DNA of 64,000 nucleotides, taken from contig NZ_FWXL01000002.1 of the NCBI RefSeq assembly GCF_900176395.1, forward strand, positions 468,261 through 532,260. The letters run 5' to 3'. A program made the position numbers and the translations under genes. Numbering within the stretch: position 1 is the first letter of the stretch; every line of letters begins with the position of its first letter. The notes beneath the pieces are model-generated. The model saw only the letters and a program-made list of their open reading frames with translations, was not told where the DNA came from and did no database searches. This DNA comes from Novosphingobium sp. B1 (GTDB lineage Bacteria; Pseudomonadota; Alphaproteobacteria; Sphingomonadales; Sphingomonadaceae). Below are positions 25,478-34,113 of this stretch, in pieces.

Positions 25478-26368
25478 TCATGCCAAAGCGCCGCCTTGTC
25501 GAAGATGAACTTCGAGATGCCGCACGAATGCTGACAACCTTGCCGGGATTGCCGGTGCGGGCGCATGAACCGCGAAAATTCCGACGTCGTGCGAACCCTG
25601 AAAATCGGGGAGCACGCGCACCAGTTTGCCCTGCCTCAGTTCGTCGCTTACGTCCCACAGCGATCGCAGCGCGATCCCGCACCCCGCAATCGCCAGTTCG
25701 CGCACGACTTCGCTGGAATTGGTGCCGACATGGCTCTGCCCATTGTAGATGACGCTGCCGTTCGGCCCGTCAAGCTGCCAGGGCAACTGGGCCGAGGTGG
25801 CGAGGATGCGATGCTGCCTGAGGTCTGGCAAGGTGGCAGGCGCGCCGAACAGGGCAATGTACGTGGGTGCGGCACACAACACGCGATGGCTCGTACCAAG
25901 GCGCTGGCCGACAAGGCCTGCTCCGATCTGCGCCCCGATACGGATTGCCAGATCGCACGATCCGTCAAGCAAATCGACGAACTCGTCCGACAGATCAAGC
26001 GACAGGGCGACATCGGGATGATCGTTCATGAAGCCCGGCAGGCAAGGAACCACGTGCATGCGTCCGAATGACGTAGGCGCTGCAATCCGCAACGGGCCGC
26101 CCAGCAGCGCATGCCGTCCGCTGATCCGCTCCTCGGCCGCCTGCAGCGTGCTGCGCAGCGGCAGAAGCGCTTCGTGCAGGTCACGCCCAGCCGGTGTCAG
26201 CGTCAGCCGACGGGTCGTGCGGTTGATCAGCCGCACGCAAAGTCGCTCTTCCAGGCGCACCAGCCGCTTGGACAGGGCCGCCGTTGAAAGTCCCCGCTCG
26301 CGAGCCGCAGCCGAGATCGATCCGGCTGCGACGATGCTCAGGAAAAGGTCATAGTCTGGGTCGAACAT
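25478..26368 (-). CDS. LysR-type transcriptional regulator
   Basis: A 296-residue LysR regulator. The N-terminal winged helix reads YDLFLSIVAAGSISAAARERGLSTAALSKRLVRLEERL, followed by the RTTRRLTLTPAG wing of the CrgA-like subgroup. The effector domain runs from PLRIAAPTSFGRMHVVPCLPGF to the end. The ATG at 26368 is divergent from malate synthase G with a 94-base gap, so glcB is its most likely target. The aminotransferase gene downstream on the same strand is a second candidate. Confidence 0.88.
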   Translation of the reverse strand: MFDPDYDLFLSIVAAGSISAAARERGLSTAALSKRLVRLEERLCVRLINRTTRRLTLTPAGRDLHEALLPLRSTLQAAEERISGRHALLGGPLRIAAPTSFGRMHVVPCLPGFMNDHPDVALSLDLSDEFVDLLDGSCDLAIRIGAQIGAGLVGQRLGTSHRVLCAAPTYIALFGAPATLPDLRQHRILATSAQLPWQLDGPNGSVIYNGQSHVGTNSSEVVRELAIAGCGIALRSLWDVSDELRQGKLVRVLPDFQGSHDVGIFAVHAPAPAIPARLSAFVRHLEVHLRQGGALA

Positions 26369-26379
26369 TATAAACCTGA

Positions 26380-26406
26380 AGGAAAAGCTGTATTGAATTC
26401 TTTCCT
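26380..26406. promoter_or_regulatory. Interrupted inverted repeat in the LysR/glcB gap
   Basis: AGGAAA (26380-26385) and TTTCCT (26401-26406) face each other across 15 AT-rich bases between the divergent LysR gene and glcB. LysR proteins bind interrupted palindromes in just this position, so this is a candidate operator. The arms are short and could be chance. Confidence 0.3.
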
Positions 26407-26462
26407 GCTACCGCATGTTGGAGGCGCGCGGTAGACCCTCCCGCACAAGCAGGAGAGTCTCG

Positions 26463-28565
26463 ATGAACGGTTACGTGGATCGCGCAGGTTTGAAGGTTGC
26501 AGGTGTCCTTGCCGAATTCGTCGAGCAGCGGGCGCTGCCGGGCACCGGGCTTGCGGCCCAACAGTTCTGGACTGGCGCCGCCGATGTGTTTGCCCGCTTT
26601 GCCCCGCGCAACCGGGAACTTCTGGCAAAGCGCGAGGACCTGCAGGCACAGATCGATGCCTGGCACAAGGAACGGGCCGGCCAGCCGCAGGATCTCGCCG
26701 CCTACAAGACTTTTCTGCGCGAGATCGGCTATCTCGTGCCCGAACCTGAAACCTTCACGGTCGCCCCAAGGAACGTCGACCGCGAACTGGCGCAAGTTGC
26801 CGGGCCGCAGCTGGTCGTGCCGATCCTGAACGCCCGGTTCCTGCTCAACGCTGCCAATGCACGCTGGGGCAGCCTCTATGATGCGCTCTATGGCACCGAT
26901 GCCATCCCCGGCGCGGCTCAGGGCAAGGGCTATGACGCCGCGCGCGGCGCGCAGGTCATCGCATGGGCCAAGGCGTTTCTTGATGAAGCCGTTCCGCTCG
27001 CTTCCGGCTCATGGGCCGACTGGACCGGTGGTGAGCCGGCGCTGAAGGATAGCAGCCAGCTGGTCGGCCGGGCAGGGGACAACCTGCTGTTTGCCCACAA
27101 TGGCCTGCATATCGAAGTCGTGATCGATGCAGCCCATCCCATCGGGCGCGACGATCCCGCCCATATCGCCGATGTCGTGCTCGAAGCGGCCATCACCGCG
27201 ATCTGCGATCTTGAGGATTCCGTCGCCGCCGTCGATGCCGAGGACAAGGTCGCTGCCTATGCGAACTGGCTTGGGCTCATGCAGGGCAGTCTCGAGGATA
27301 CCTTCGAGAAGGGCGGCCAGATGATGACCCGCCGCCTCAACCCTGATCGCAGCTATGTCGCGCCGGATGGTAGCGAACTCACCCTGCCGGGCCGCTCGCT
27401 CCTGCTGGTGCGCAACGTTGGCCATCTGATGACCAACCCCGCCGTGCTCCTGCCCGATGGCAGCGAAGCGCCAGAAGGCATTCTCGATGGCATCGTCACC
27501 AGCCTGATCGCCCTTCACGACCTTAAGCGCACTGGCGGATTGCAGAACAGCCGGTCGGGTTCAGTCTATATCGTCAAGCCCAAGATGCATGGGCCTGAAG
27601 AATGCGCATTCGCCAACGATCTGTTCGATGCGGTGGAGGACCTGCTGGGCCTTGATCGCCACACCCTGAAGATCGGGGTGATGGACGAAGAGCGCCGCAC
27701 CAGCGCCAACCTTGCCGCATGCATCCATGCGGTGAAGGACCGCGTGATGTTCATCAACACCGGCTTCCTCGATCGCACCGGCGATGAAATGCACACCTCG
27801 ATGCAGGCGGGGCCCATGCTGCGCAAGGGCGACATGAAGACCAGCGCGTGGATCTCCGCCTATGAAGATCGCAATGTCCAGATCGGCCTTGCCTGCGGGC
27901 TTTCGGGCAAGTCGCAGATCGGCAAGGGCATGTGGGCAATGCCCGATCGCATGGCCGAAATGCTGGCGCAGAAGATCGGCCATCCCAAAACCGGGGCCAA
28001 CACCGCGTGGGTGCCGTCGCCCACGGCGGCCACTCTCCACGCGACGCACTATCACAAGGTCGATGTCTTCTCCCGGCAGGAAGAGCGCCGTGCCGAAGGC
28101 ATCGCCAGCCTCGATGCGCTGCTGACCATTCCGGTGGCTGCCGGCAAGAACTGGTCGGAGGCCGAAGTGCGCGAGGAGATTGACAACAACGCGCAAGGCA
28201 TCCTCGGCTACGTCGTACGCTGGGTCGATCAGGGTGTCGGCTGTTCTAAGGTGCCCGACATCAACGACGTCGGCCTGATGGAAGACCGCGCCACCCTGCG
28301 CATCTCCAGCCAGCACATTGCCAACTGGCTGCTGCATGGTGTGGTCACGGCCGAGCAGGTCGATGAAGCGCTGCTGCGCATGGCCGCCAAGGTCGATGCG
28401 CAGAACGCAGGTGATCCCATGTACCAGCCGATGGCGGGCAATCCGCAGGGCAGCCTGGCCTTTCAGGCGGCGCGGGCGCTGGTGTTCGAGGGTGTGGAGC
28501 AACCCAGCGGCTACACCGAACCGCTGCTTCACAAGTTCAGGCAGAAGGTGAAGGCGACGCGGTAA
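26463..28565 (+). CDS. glcB: Malate synthase G
   Basis: A 700-residue malate synthase of the monomeric G type (about 720 residues is usual). It condenses acetyl-CoA and glyoxylate to malate in the cytoplasm. Recognised stretches are [21 protein letters not shown], the metal/glyoxylate region [22 protein letters not shown], and [24 protein letters not shown], which contains the catalytic aspartate and the reactive cysteine known from the E. coli enzyme. ATG 26463 is preceded by AGGAGAG at 26451-26457; an in-frame start at 26415 lacks this. No isocitrate lyase or glycolate oxidase gene is near, so the glyoxylate source is elsewhere, though a glyoxylate-reductase-like gene lies at 34110. Confidence 0.96.
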   Translation: MNGYVDRAGLKVAGVLAEFVEQRALPGTGLAAQQFWTGAADVFARFAPRNRELLAKREDLQAQIDAWHKERAGQPQDLAAYKTFLREIGYLVPEPETFTVAPRNVDRELAQVAGPQLVVPILNARFLLNAANARWGSLYDALYGTDAIPGAAQGKGYDAARGAQVIAWAKAFLDEAVPLASGSWADWTGGEPALKDSSQLVGRAGDNLLFAHNGLHIEVVIDAAHPIGRDDPAHIADVVLEAAITAICDLEDSVAAVDAEDKVAAYANWLGLMQGSLEDTFEKGGQMMTRRLNPDRSYVAPDGSELTLPGRSLLLVRNVGHLMTNPAVLLPDGSEAPEGILDGIVTSLIALHDLKRTGGLQNSRSGSVYIVKPKMHGPEECAFANDLFDAVEDLLGLDRHTLKIGVMDEERRTSANLAACIHAVKDRVMFINTGFLDRTGDEMHTSMQAGPMLRKGDMKTSAWISAYEDRNVQIGLACGLSGKSQIGKGMWAMPDRMAEMLAQKIGHPKTGANTAWVPSPTAATLHATHYHKVDVFSRQEERRAEGIASLDALLTIPVAAGKNWSEAEVREEIDNNAQGILGYVVRWVDQGVGCSKVPDINDVGLMEDRATLRISSQHIANWLLHGVVTAEQVDEALLRMAAKVDAQNAGDPMYQPMAGNPQGSLAFQAARALVFEGVEQPSGYTEPLLHKFRQKVKATR

Positions 28566-28589
28566 CGAGCCACGGCACGTGACAAGGCG

Positions 28590-28648
28590 CTGCAGGTGCC
28601 TATCCGATAGCTGGAGGATTCCCACGGCGCAGCGATAGGTGCTTGCAG
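28590..28648 (+). terminator. Long RNA stem-loop downstream of glcB
   Basis: CTGCAGGTGCCTATC (28590-28604) and GATAGGTGCTTGCAG (28634-28648) form 15 consecutive RNA pairs, three of them G-U, around a 29-base loop. There is no U-run after it. It lies 25 bases past the glcB stop, so transcript-end formation or mRNA protection is likely. The three wobble pairs mean that as DNA it is not a perfect repeat. Confidence 0.4.
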
Positions 28649-28697
28649 GCCGACCTAGGGTGCGCGGACATTCGCAAACCCCGGGAATCATTCAACC

Positions 28698-29381
28698 ATG
28701 GCATCGCCCTACCGACACTATTCTGGCCAGATCGCGTACATCAATGCGGCGGGCAAGGAGTGGGGCCGGGAACATTTCTCGGGCGCGGTCCACGCTCATG
28801 GCCGTTCCTTGCGCGCGCTGTGCGAGATGGACGATGCAGGGCTGCTGCGCGAAGCCAGCTGGGCTGTGGATCAGCGCTGGCATCCCAAAGAAGGGTTCGT
28901 CCGGAATATCCGCGACGGGAAGACGATCGGGTCATGCTGGTATGCCATCAATGGCAATACTGTGGAATGCGAAGGCATGACGCAAACCGCCGGGCGGATA
29001 TCGCGACGGATCGAAGCGGATCGGCGCGTGGAGTTTCTCGGGACACATCCGCTTGCCGGAGACGCGATCACCGCCATGGTCCGCGGAACGGATGTGCCAG
29101 GATCGGCCAGGAGCGTGCTTTGCGCCGCCAATTCCATGGCGCATCTTGGCGACGAGGATCTCTCGGTAATGCTGGTGGAGCCCGAGGTGTGTTTCGTGGG
29201 GCCGGGCCGGATCGACGTTGCCGCCGGCACATTCGACGCGCTGCACTATACCATCCGCTGGAGCGACAAGGTCCCGCATCATACCGACTTCTGGATCGAC
29301 CCGGTCGACTGCCTGCCCCTGCTGACCGTGTTACCTGCCATCGGCGAACGCTACGAACTTGTCTCGCTAGACCGCCAGTAG
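28698..29381 (+). CDS. Conserved-looking hypothetical protein
   Basis: A 227-residue cytosolic protein without a signal peptide or membrane segment. Its pattern of beta strands with aromatic residues looks like a barrel or lipocalin-type fold: VRNIRDGKTIGSCWYAINGNTVECEGMTQ, LHYTIRWSDKVPHHTDFWIDPVDCLPLLT. I cannot name a family. ATG 28698 (MASPYRHYSGQIAYIN) is the sensible start. It is followed after 100 bases by the dioxygenase-like gene on the same strand, which may be co-transcribed. Confidence 0.6.
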   Translation: MASPYRHYSGQIAYINAAGKEWGREHFSGAVHAHGRSLRALCEMDDAGLLREASWAVDQRWHPKEGFVRNIRDGKTIGSCWYAINGNTVECEGMTQTAGRISRRIEADRRVEFLGTHPLAGDAITAMVRGTDVPGSARSVLCAANSMAHLGDEDLSVMLVEPEVCFVGPGRIDVAAGTFDALHYTIRWSDKVPHHTDFWIDPVDCLPLLTVLPAIGERYELVSLDRQ

Positions 29382-29480
29382 CTTGAGCGAGGCGGGAACG
29401 CTGGCACGCAGGCACCCAAGCTTGCACCTTGTGCGCCGACGCCCCATCTTCGGAGCGCCGACCGCCCAAGGAATGATCGC

Positions 29481-30296
29481 TTGACCCACGCCAATGCCCG
29501 TCTGCCCACGTTCTTTCTCAACCACGGCGGGGGCCCCTGGCCGTGGATGGATGGCCCGATGCGGCGCGGTTACGACCGGCTCGAGGCTTCGTTGCAGTCC
29601 GTCCTGCCCTCGCTTGGCGATATCATGCCCAAGGCGATCCTCGTCGTTTCCGCGCACTGGGAGGAGCCGGTGCCGCATGTTTCGGCTCACCCGCAGCCGC
29701 CAATGCTCTATGACTACTTCGGTTTTCCCGAGCATACATATCATATCCGCTATGCCGCGCCGGGCAGCCCAGAGCTTGCGGCGCGGATAAGCACACTGTT
29801 GCGCGCAGGCGGGCTAGATTGCCGCGAGGACCTCGAGCGCGGTTTCGATCATGGCACTTTCTCGATGATGCAGCCGATCCGGCCACAAGCCGATCTGCCG
29901 ATCGTCCAGCTATCGGTGCTGACCAGCTTCGATGCTGCCGCCCATATCGCAATGGGGCGCCTGCTTGAACCGTTGCGTGACGAAGGTGTGCTGATCCTCG
30001 GATCGGGATTGTCGTATCACAACCTGCGCGCATTCGGCGCCAGCGGACAGGCGGCTTCGCATGCCTTCGATCGCTGGCTGCGCGAGAATCTGGATGGCGT
30101 CGGCTCGGCAGAACGCAGGAATGCCCTCGAACAGTGGGCCGAGGCGCCAGCGGCCTTTCAGGTTCATCCACGGCCAGAACATCTTCTTCCGCTGATGGTC
30201 GTTGCAGGCGCTGCCGGAGAAAGTCCGTGCAGCGTGCAATTCCATCAGGATGACTTCTTCGGCGGACTCGCGGTCACCAGCTTCCGTTTTGGATAA
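29481..30296 (+). CDS. LigB/DODA-type extradiol dioxygenase-like protein
   Basis: A 271-residue member of the class III extradiol dioxygenase (LigB, 4,5-DOPA dioxygenase/YgiD) family. Metal-ligand candidates are His15 (FFLNHGGGPW), His59 (VVSAHWEEP) and His180 (SGLSYHNLRAF), matching the spacing in YgiD; His124 (GFDHGTFSMM) is the likely acid/base. The family opens catechol-type rings next to the diol. The TTG start at 29481 has an AAGGA site eight bases upstream; no in-frame ATG competes. It stands alone before a long gene-free region, so the physiological catechol is unknown. Confidence 0.83.
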   Translation: MTHANARLPTFFLNHGGGPWPWMDGPMRRGYDRLEASLQSVLPSLGDIMPKAILVVSAHWEEPVPHVSAHPQPPMLYDYFGFPEHTYHIRYAAPGSPELAARISTLLRAGGLDCREDLERGFDHGTFSMMQPIRPQADLPIVQLSVLTSFDAAAHIAMGRLLEPLRDEGVLILGSGLSYHNLRAFGASGQAASHAFDRWLRENLDGVGSAERRNALEQWAEAPAAFQVHPRPEHLLPLMVVAGAAGESPCSVQFHQDDFFGGLAVTSFRFG

Positions 30297-30401
30297 GTGA
30301 TCTAAGACTGTTACCTTGTTGAAGGATCGCCAAGCGGTATTTTTAGCAGGCGCCTGCTCGTCCGGAATGACCGGCAGAGGCCATTGCTAACCCATATGGA
30401 G

Positions 30402-30419
30402 TGTTTCCCCGGGGAAACA
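30402..30419. repeat. Perfect 18-bp palindrome
   Basis: TGTTTCCCCGGGGAAACA is exactly self-complementary with no spacer. It lies about 105 bases after the dioxygenase gene and 465 bases before the receptor gene. It may be a protein-binding site; as RNA the lack of a loop makes a terminator less natural, and no U-run follows. Confidence 0.5.
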
Positions 30420-30816
30420 AACCATCTTTATTCGCGTGATGGTGCCCTTATACGGTGCAGCTAGCATATCCGCAGCAGCGCATCTCGCGATAGCCGTCGT
30501 TCGCCCCAGTGGTGCTGGTCAGCATGCAAAGTCATGCCTGTCGCTGGATGATCCTGCCGATGCTGAATGTTCGGCAGAAGCTACCGAGTGCAGGTCTTTG
30601 CGGGACTGACCTTGTCCGCACCGCCTAATTTCCGGTGCCTGGGCAAGCGCGCCAGACCGGCACCACGGCACAAAGGCATCGGTGTCATCTCATTTTCACA
30701 ATAATCGTTCGTTGCCGCGCGCCCTTTCGACCAAAGATTCGTCTGCACAGGCATAAGCTGGATGCATAACAACAAAGACGCAGGACGGTTCGAACCGACG
30801 GTTTCGCTTGCAGGCT

Positions 30817-30833
30817 ATGTAACATTGTTACAT
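30817..30833. promoter_or_regulatory. 17-bp palindrome, probable operator of the TonB receptor gene
   Basis: Arms ATGTAAC and GTTACAT flank ATT, 50 bases before the receptor start codon. A TTGCAG hexamer begins at 30808, so the palindrome would overlap or follow a -35 element, the usual place for a repressor site. It does not resemble a Fur box, so control by another metal- or substrate-responsive protein is likely. Confidence 0.5.
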
Positions 30834-30883
30834 GGTCCGGGTGGGAGCGGAGACACGCATCATAGACGAGGGGTGAAGTTGCG

Positions 30884-33049
30884 ATGAAGAGAATGTCCGC
30901 CATTAGAGGCGCGCTTATTGCCAGCGTGGCCATGGGAGCGATGCCGATCACGGCCCAGGCGCAAAGCCAGGCCCCCGCAGAGGAAGAAGCGGCTCCGGCC
31001 GACGAAATGGTGGTCATCGGACAGCGTCAGCAGTATCGCGGCGACGTACCGCTCGCCTCAATCCCGCAGAGCGTCCAGGTGCTGGACGCCAAGGTCTTGC
31101 AGGACCTCAACATCACGCGCTTCGATTCCGCCCTGGAATTGACCAGTGGCATTGCCAAGCAGAACAACTTCGGCGGGCTTTGGGATGCCTTTGCCGTTCG
31201 AGGCTTTGCCGGTGATGAAAACTTCCCTTCGGGCTTCCTCGTCAACGGTTTCAACGGTGGCCGCGGTTATGGTGGCCCGCGCGATGCTTCGAACATCGAG
31301 CGGATCGAGATCCTGAAGGGTCCGAACGGCGCCGTGTTCGGCCGCGGCGAGCCCGGTGGTACGGTCAACATCATCACCAAGAAGGCCCGTACCGACGAAA
31401 CCTTCGGCTCGTTCGCCGTTCAGGGCGGCAGCTGGAACAATTACCGTGTCGAGGGTGACTACAACCTTGCCTTGACCGATACCCTGGCCATTCGCCTCAA
31501 TGGTGCGGCGCAGGACGGTGATAGCTTCCGCGATACGGTGCACCAGACAAAGTACGTTGCATCGCCTTCAATCCTGTTCAAGCCGACCGACAGCACGAGC
31601 TTCAGCTACGAGATGGAGTTCGTCGACAACAAGGTGCCGTTCGATCGCGGCGTTCTTGCCAAGCAGGACGGCACCCTCGGCATCATTCCGAACTCGCGCT
31701 TCTTGGGCGAGCCCGGCGACGGCAACATTCACGTTAAGGTGCTTGGTCATCAGTTGCAGTTCCAGCAGAAGCTTTCCAAGGACTGGTTCTTCCTTGCCGG
31801 CTTCGGTTACCGCGATACGAGCTTTTACGGTTTCGGCACGCAAGCGGAATTGGCACTGGGACGCCAGGCGTTCGACAACGACGCCACCAATTTGACCCGC
31901 CAGCGGATCCTGCGTGATTACGAAACGACCAACACCTCGGTTCGCGGAGAACTTTCGGGCAAGCTGTATACTGGTTCGATTACGCATCACGTGCTTGTCG
32001 GCGCAGACTGGGATCGCTTTCATATCGATCTGTTCCAGTCACGCTATCGCCCACCCTCCTACACCCCAGGTCGGCCTTTCACCGCGGCAAACAACGTCAT
32101 CAATGTCTTCGACCCGGTTTACGGCCAGTTGCCGGCGCCCACCGCCGTCACCGTCAATACCGATGAAGTGCAGAAGGCCTACGGCATCTACTTCCAGGAC
32201 CAGATCGACCTGACCGAAGCCCTGAAGGTGCGCGTCGGTGGCCGTTTCGACCACTTCCAGCAGGACATCCTCAACCGCGCAAACAATCGGCCGTTCAGCG
32301 CCACGGTAAAGCAGTTCAGCCCCACGGCCGGCGCGCTCTACAAGGTGACCGAGGATTTCTCGATCTACGGCGGTTACGGCGAAGGCTTCCGTCCGAACAG
32401 CGGTACCGACTTCTTCGCCAATGCCTTCCCGGCGGAATTGAGCAAGTCCTACGAAGTGGGCATGAGGTTCGCGGCACCCGGCGATGCGATAACGGCATCG
32501 GTTGCAGTCTTCGAGATGAAGAAGAACAACGTCCTGACGGCAGACCCCAACCCCGATCATGCCGGGTTCTCGATCGCGGGCGGTGCGGCCAAGTCGCGCG
32601 GGCTTGAATTCGATTTCAGCGCCAACCTGCCAGGCGACCTGTCGATCCTCGCATCCTATGCCTACATCGATGCCTTCTGGACGACCGCTTCGGCAGACAA
32701 GGACTTTGGCCTGACGATCAATCCGGGCGACCGCCTGATCAATGTTCCGAAACACTCGGCCAACGTGTTCGTCAACAAGGGCTTCCTGATTGGCGGGCAG
32801 CGCTTCACTTTTGGCGCTGGGCTGAACTACGTGGGCAAGCGGCTCGGTGAGACGGCAACGGCATTCGAGCTTCCGGGTTACGTGCTCGGTCGTCTGACCG
32901 CCAGTTATTCACCGGCAGACAACGTCAAGATCAACGCCGACGTGACGAACCTGTTCGACAAGCAGTACTATGCTGCGTCGTATTCACGGTTCTGGATCGC
33001 TCCGGGTGCACCACGCGCGTTCAACGTGCGCGCCACGTTCTCGTTCTGA
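30884..33049 (+). CDS. TonB-dependent siderophore-type outer-membrane receptor
   Basis: A 721-residue outer-membrane receptor that would take up an iron (or other metal) chelate using TonB energy. Signal peptide: about residues 1-26, ending ITAQA. A TonB box-like EMVVIGQ is followed by the plug domain (about 45-165; SIPQSVQVLDAKVLQDL, NIERIEILKGPNGAVFGRGEPGG). That plug sequence is typical of the FhuA/FpvA-like siderophore class. A 22-strand-type barrel ends in the terminal phenylalanine (RATFSF). No N-terminal signalling (STN) domain is present, so it does not use FecR-type surface signalling. It opens the long plus-strand cluster and is followed by a PepSY protein. Confidence 0.93.
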   Translation: MKRMSAIRGALIASVAMGAMPITAQAQSQAPAEEEAAPADEMVVIGQRQQYRGDVPLASIPQSVQVLDAKVLQDLNITRFDSALELTSGIAKQNNFGGLWDAFAVRGFAGDENFPSGFLVNGFNGGRGYGGPRDASNIERIEILKGPNGAVFGRGEPGGTVNIITKKARTDETFGSFAVQGGSWNNYRVEGDYNLALTDTLAIRLNGAAQDGDSFRDTVHQTKYVASPSILFKPTDSTSFSYEMEFVDNKVPFDRGVLAKQDGTLGIIPNSRFLGEPGDGNIHVKVLGHQLQFQQKLSKDWFFLAGFGYRDTSFYGFGTQAELALGRQAFDNDATNLTRQRILRDYETTNTSVRGELSGKLYTGSITHHVLVGADWDRFHIDLFQSRYRPPSYTPGRPFTAANNVINVFDPVYGQLPAPTAVTVNTDEVQKAYGIYFQDQIDLTEALKVRVGGRFDHFQQDILNRANNRPFSATVKQFSPTAGALYKVTEDFSIYGGYGEGFRPNSGTDFFANAFPAELSKSYEVGMRFAAPGDAITASVAVFEMKKNNVLTADPNPDHAGFSIAGGAAKSRGLEFDFSANLPGDLSILASYAYIDAFWTTASADKDFGLTINPGDRLINVPKHSANVFVNKGFLIGGQRFTFGAGLNYVGKRLGETATAFELPGYVLGRLTASYSPADNVKINADVTNLFDKQYYAASYSRFWIAPGAPRAFNVRATFSF

Positions 33050-33055
33050 CAACGG

Positions 33056-33083
33056 GGCTGCCGGGGTCACCGCTCCGGCAGCC
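33056..33083 (+). terminator. Hairpin between the TonB receptor and PepSY genes
   Basis: Arms GGCTGCCGG (33056-33064) and CCGGCAGCC (33075-33083) are perfect complements with a ten-base loop, seven bases after the receptor stop. The following CTCCCTTTG is only mildly T-rich, so it may be a partial terminator or an mRNA stabiliser that lets the receptor be made in excess over the genes after it. Confidence 0.55.
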
Positions 33084-33105
33084 TGACTCCCTTTGAGCAG
33101 GCTTG

Positions 33106-34113
33106 ATGCGGCGTAGCGCTTTTCTGACATGGCATCGGCGCCTGGCGTTGCTGTTTGCGCCGCTGCTCCTGCTGCAGGTGCTGACCGGCGCGGTGCTGCT
33201 GCTGAAGGAACCGCTGGGCCGTGTGATCGGCCCACAGGCGTCAGATGGACCGCCGCTCCATCCTTCGGCGCTGGTTGCTGCGGCTGTCGCAACCGGCTTT
33301 CGGGTGATGCGGCTTTATCCGGCTTCCCATCCGGGTGCTCCGGCAATGGCGCATCTGGCTGCGGCAGACGGGACGGCCCGTTATGCTGCAATCGAACCGA
33401 CGTCTGGCGTTGTGCTCCGGCAGGGCGGAATCGCGGACTTTCCGATCGAGAGCGCGCTGGAGTGGCACTATCGACTGATCTGGGGCACGACCGGGCTTGC
33501 CGTGGTGGCGCTTAACGGTCTGGCACTGCTGGTTCTTGCCGGGACCGGCCTTGCCTTCTGGTTGCCGCCGAAAGGGCGCTGGCGCAAGTCGCTGTCAGTC
33601 AACAGCCGGATGCCCGCGCGGATCAAACTGCGGCATTGGCATCGCAGCACAGGCGTGGTCGTTTCGCTGATGGTACTGTTCAGCGCTTTCACCGGAATCC
33701 TGCTGGCGGTGCCCGACCTGATCCCGGCAACCGCTGCGCCGGCAAATGCATACGCGGCGAGCCCGGCACAGATCGACCGTGCCGTGGCGGCTGCGCAGCG
33801 CACCTATCCTGACGCGGCGATCCGCGACATCCGTTTTCCACCGGCCGACCGCATCGACGTCAACCTTCTGGCGCCAGAGGTCAGGCCCCTGGCAGTGCAC
33901 GCCGTGCAGGTAAGATTGTCCGACGCCAAAGTGCTCAAGATCGTGCCGGCAGCGCAGAGCACGGCGCTGTGGATGACGGTCATGCCCCTTCATACCGGGC
34001 AAAGCGCGGGCGTCGCAGGCATGATCGTGTTGATTCTCGAGGCGTTGGCGCTGGCAGCGCTTTCGATTACCGGCCCCATGATGTGGTGGCAGCAAAGGAA
34101 ATTGCGCAAGTGA
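33106..34113 (+). CDS. PepSY-domain inner-membrane protein (putative chelate reductase)
   Basis: A 335-residue PepSY-associated membrane protein of the family found beside siderophore receptors (FoxB/PiuB-like), where it is thought to reduce ferric chelates at the inner membrane. It has four membrane segments: LLFAPLLLLQVLTGAVLLL, then GLAVVALNGLALLVLAGTGLAFWLP, VVVSLMVLFSAFTGILLAV and a C-terminal helix before MMWWQQRK. Conserved histidines occur at FLTWHRRLAL, EWHYRLIW and LRHWHRSTG, fitting haem ligation. The start is ATG 33106 after a GAGCAGG site. It overlaps the next gene (GTGA). Confidence 0.85.
   Translation: MRRSAFLTWHRRLALLFAPLLLLQVLTGAVLLLKEPLGRVIGPQASDGPPLHPSALVAAAVATGFRVMRLYPASHPGAPAMAHLAAADGTARYAAIEPTSGVVLRQGGIADFPIESALEWHYRLIWGTTGLAVVALNGLALLVLAGTGLAFWLPPKGRWRKSLSVNSRMPARIKLRHWHRSTGVVVSLMVLFSAFTGILLAVPDLIPATAAPANAYAASPAQIDRAVAAAQRTYPDAAIRDIRFPPADRIDVNLLAPEVRPLAVHAVQVRLSDAKVLKIVPAAQSTALWMTVMPLHTGQSAGVAGMIVLILEALALAALSITGPMMWWQQRKLRK

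Larger units (their letters stand above)
30297..30883. other. 587-base regulatory region upstream of the TonB receptor
   Basis: No supported gene. It contains three perfect palindromic elements: TGTTTCCCCGGGGAAACA at 30402-30419, CGGTTCGAACCG at 30786-30797 and ATGTAACATTGTTACAT at 30817-30833. No typical Fur-box repeat of GATAAT units is visible. The GGTTCGAACC core is reminiscent of a tRNA T-arm, but no tRNA cloverleaf can be folded around it. Confidence 0.5.

Noticed and set aside
30720..30810. A GGTTCGAACC core resembling a tRNA T-arm near 30788.
   Set aside because: The flanking bases do not form a five-pair T-stem, and no acceptor, D or anticodon arms can be drawn around it. It is better described as a 12-base palindrome.
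33969..34109. An upstream start at 33969 for the hydroxyacid dehydrogenase.
   Set aside because: That segment is the alternate frame of the PepSY gene; the GTG at 34110 overlaps the PepSY stop and has an AAGGAA ribosome site.
30884..34113. A FecI-FecR type surface-signalling system for the siderophore-type receptor.
   Set aside because: The receptor has no N-terminal signalling domain and no anti-sigma gene is adjacent; the only sigma gene in the window is 30 kb away and broken.
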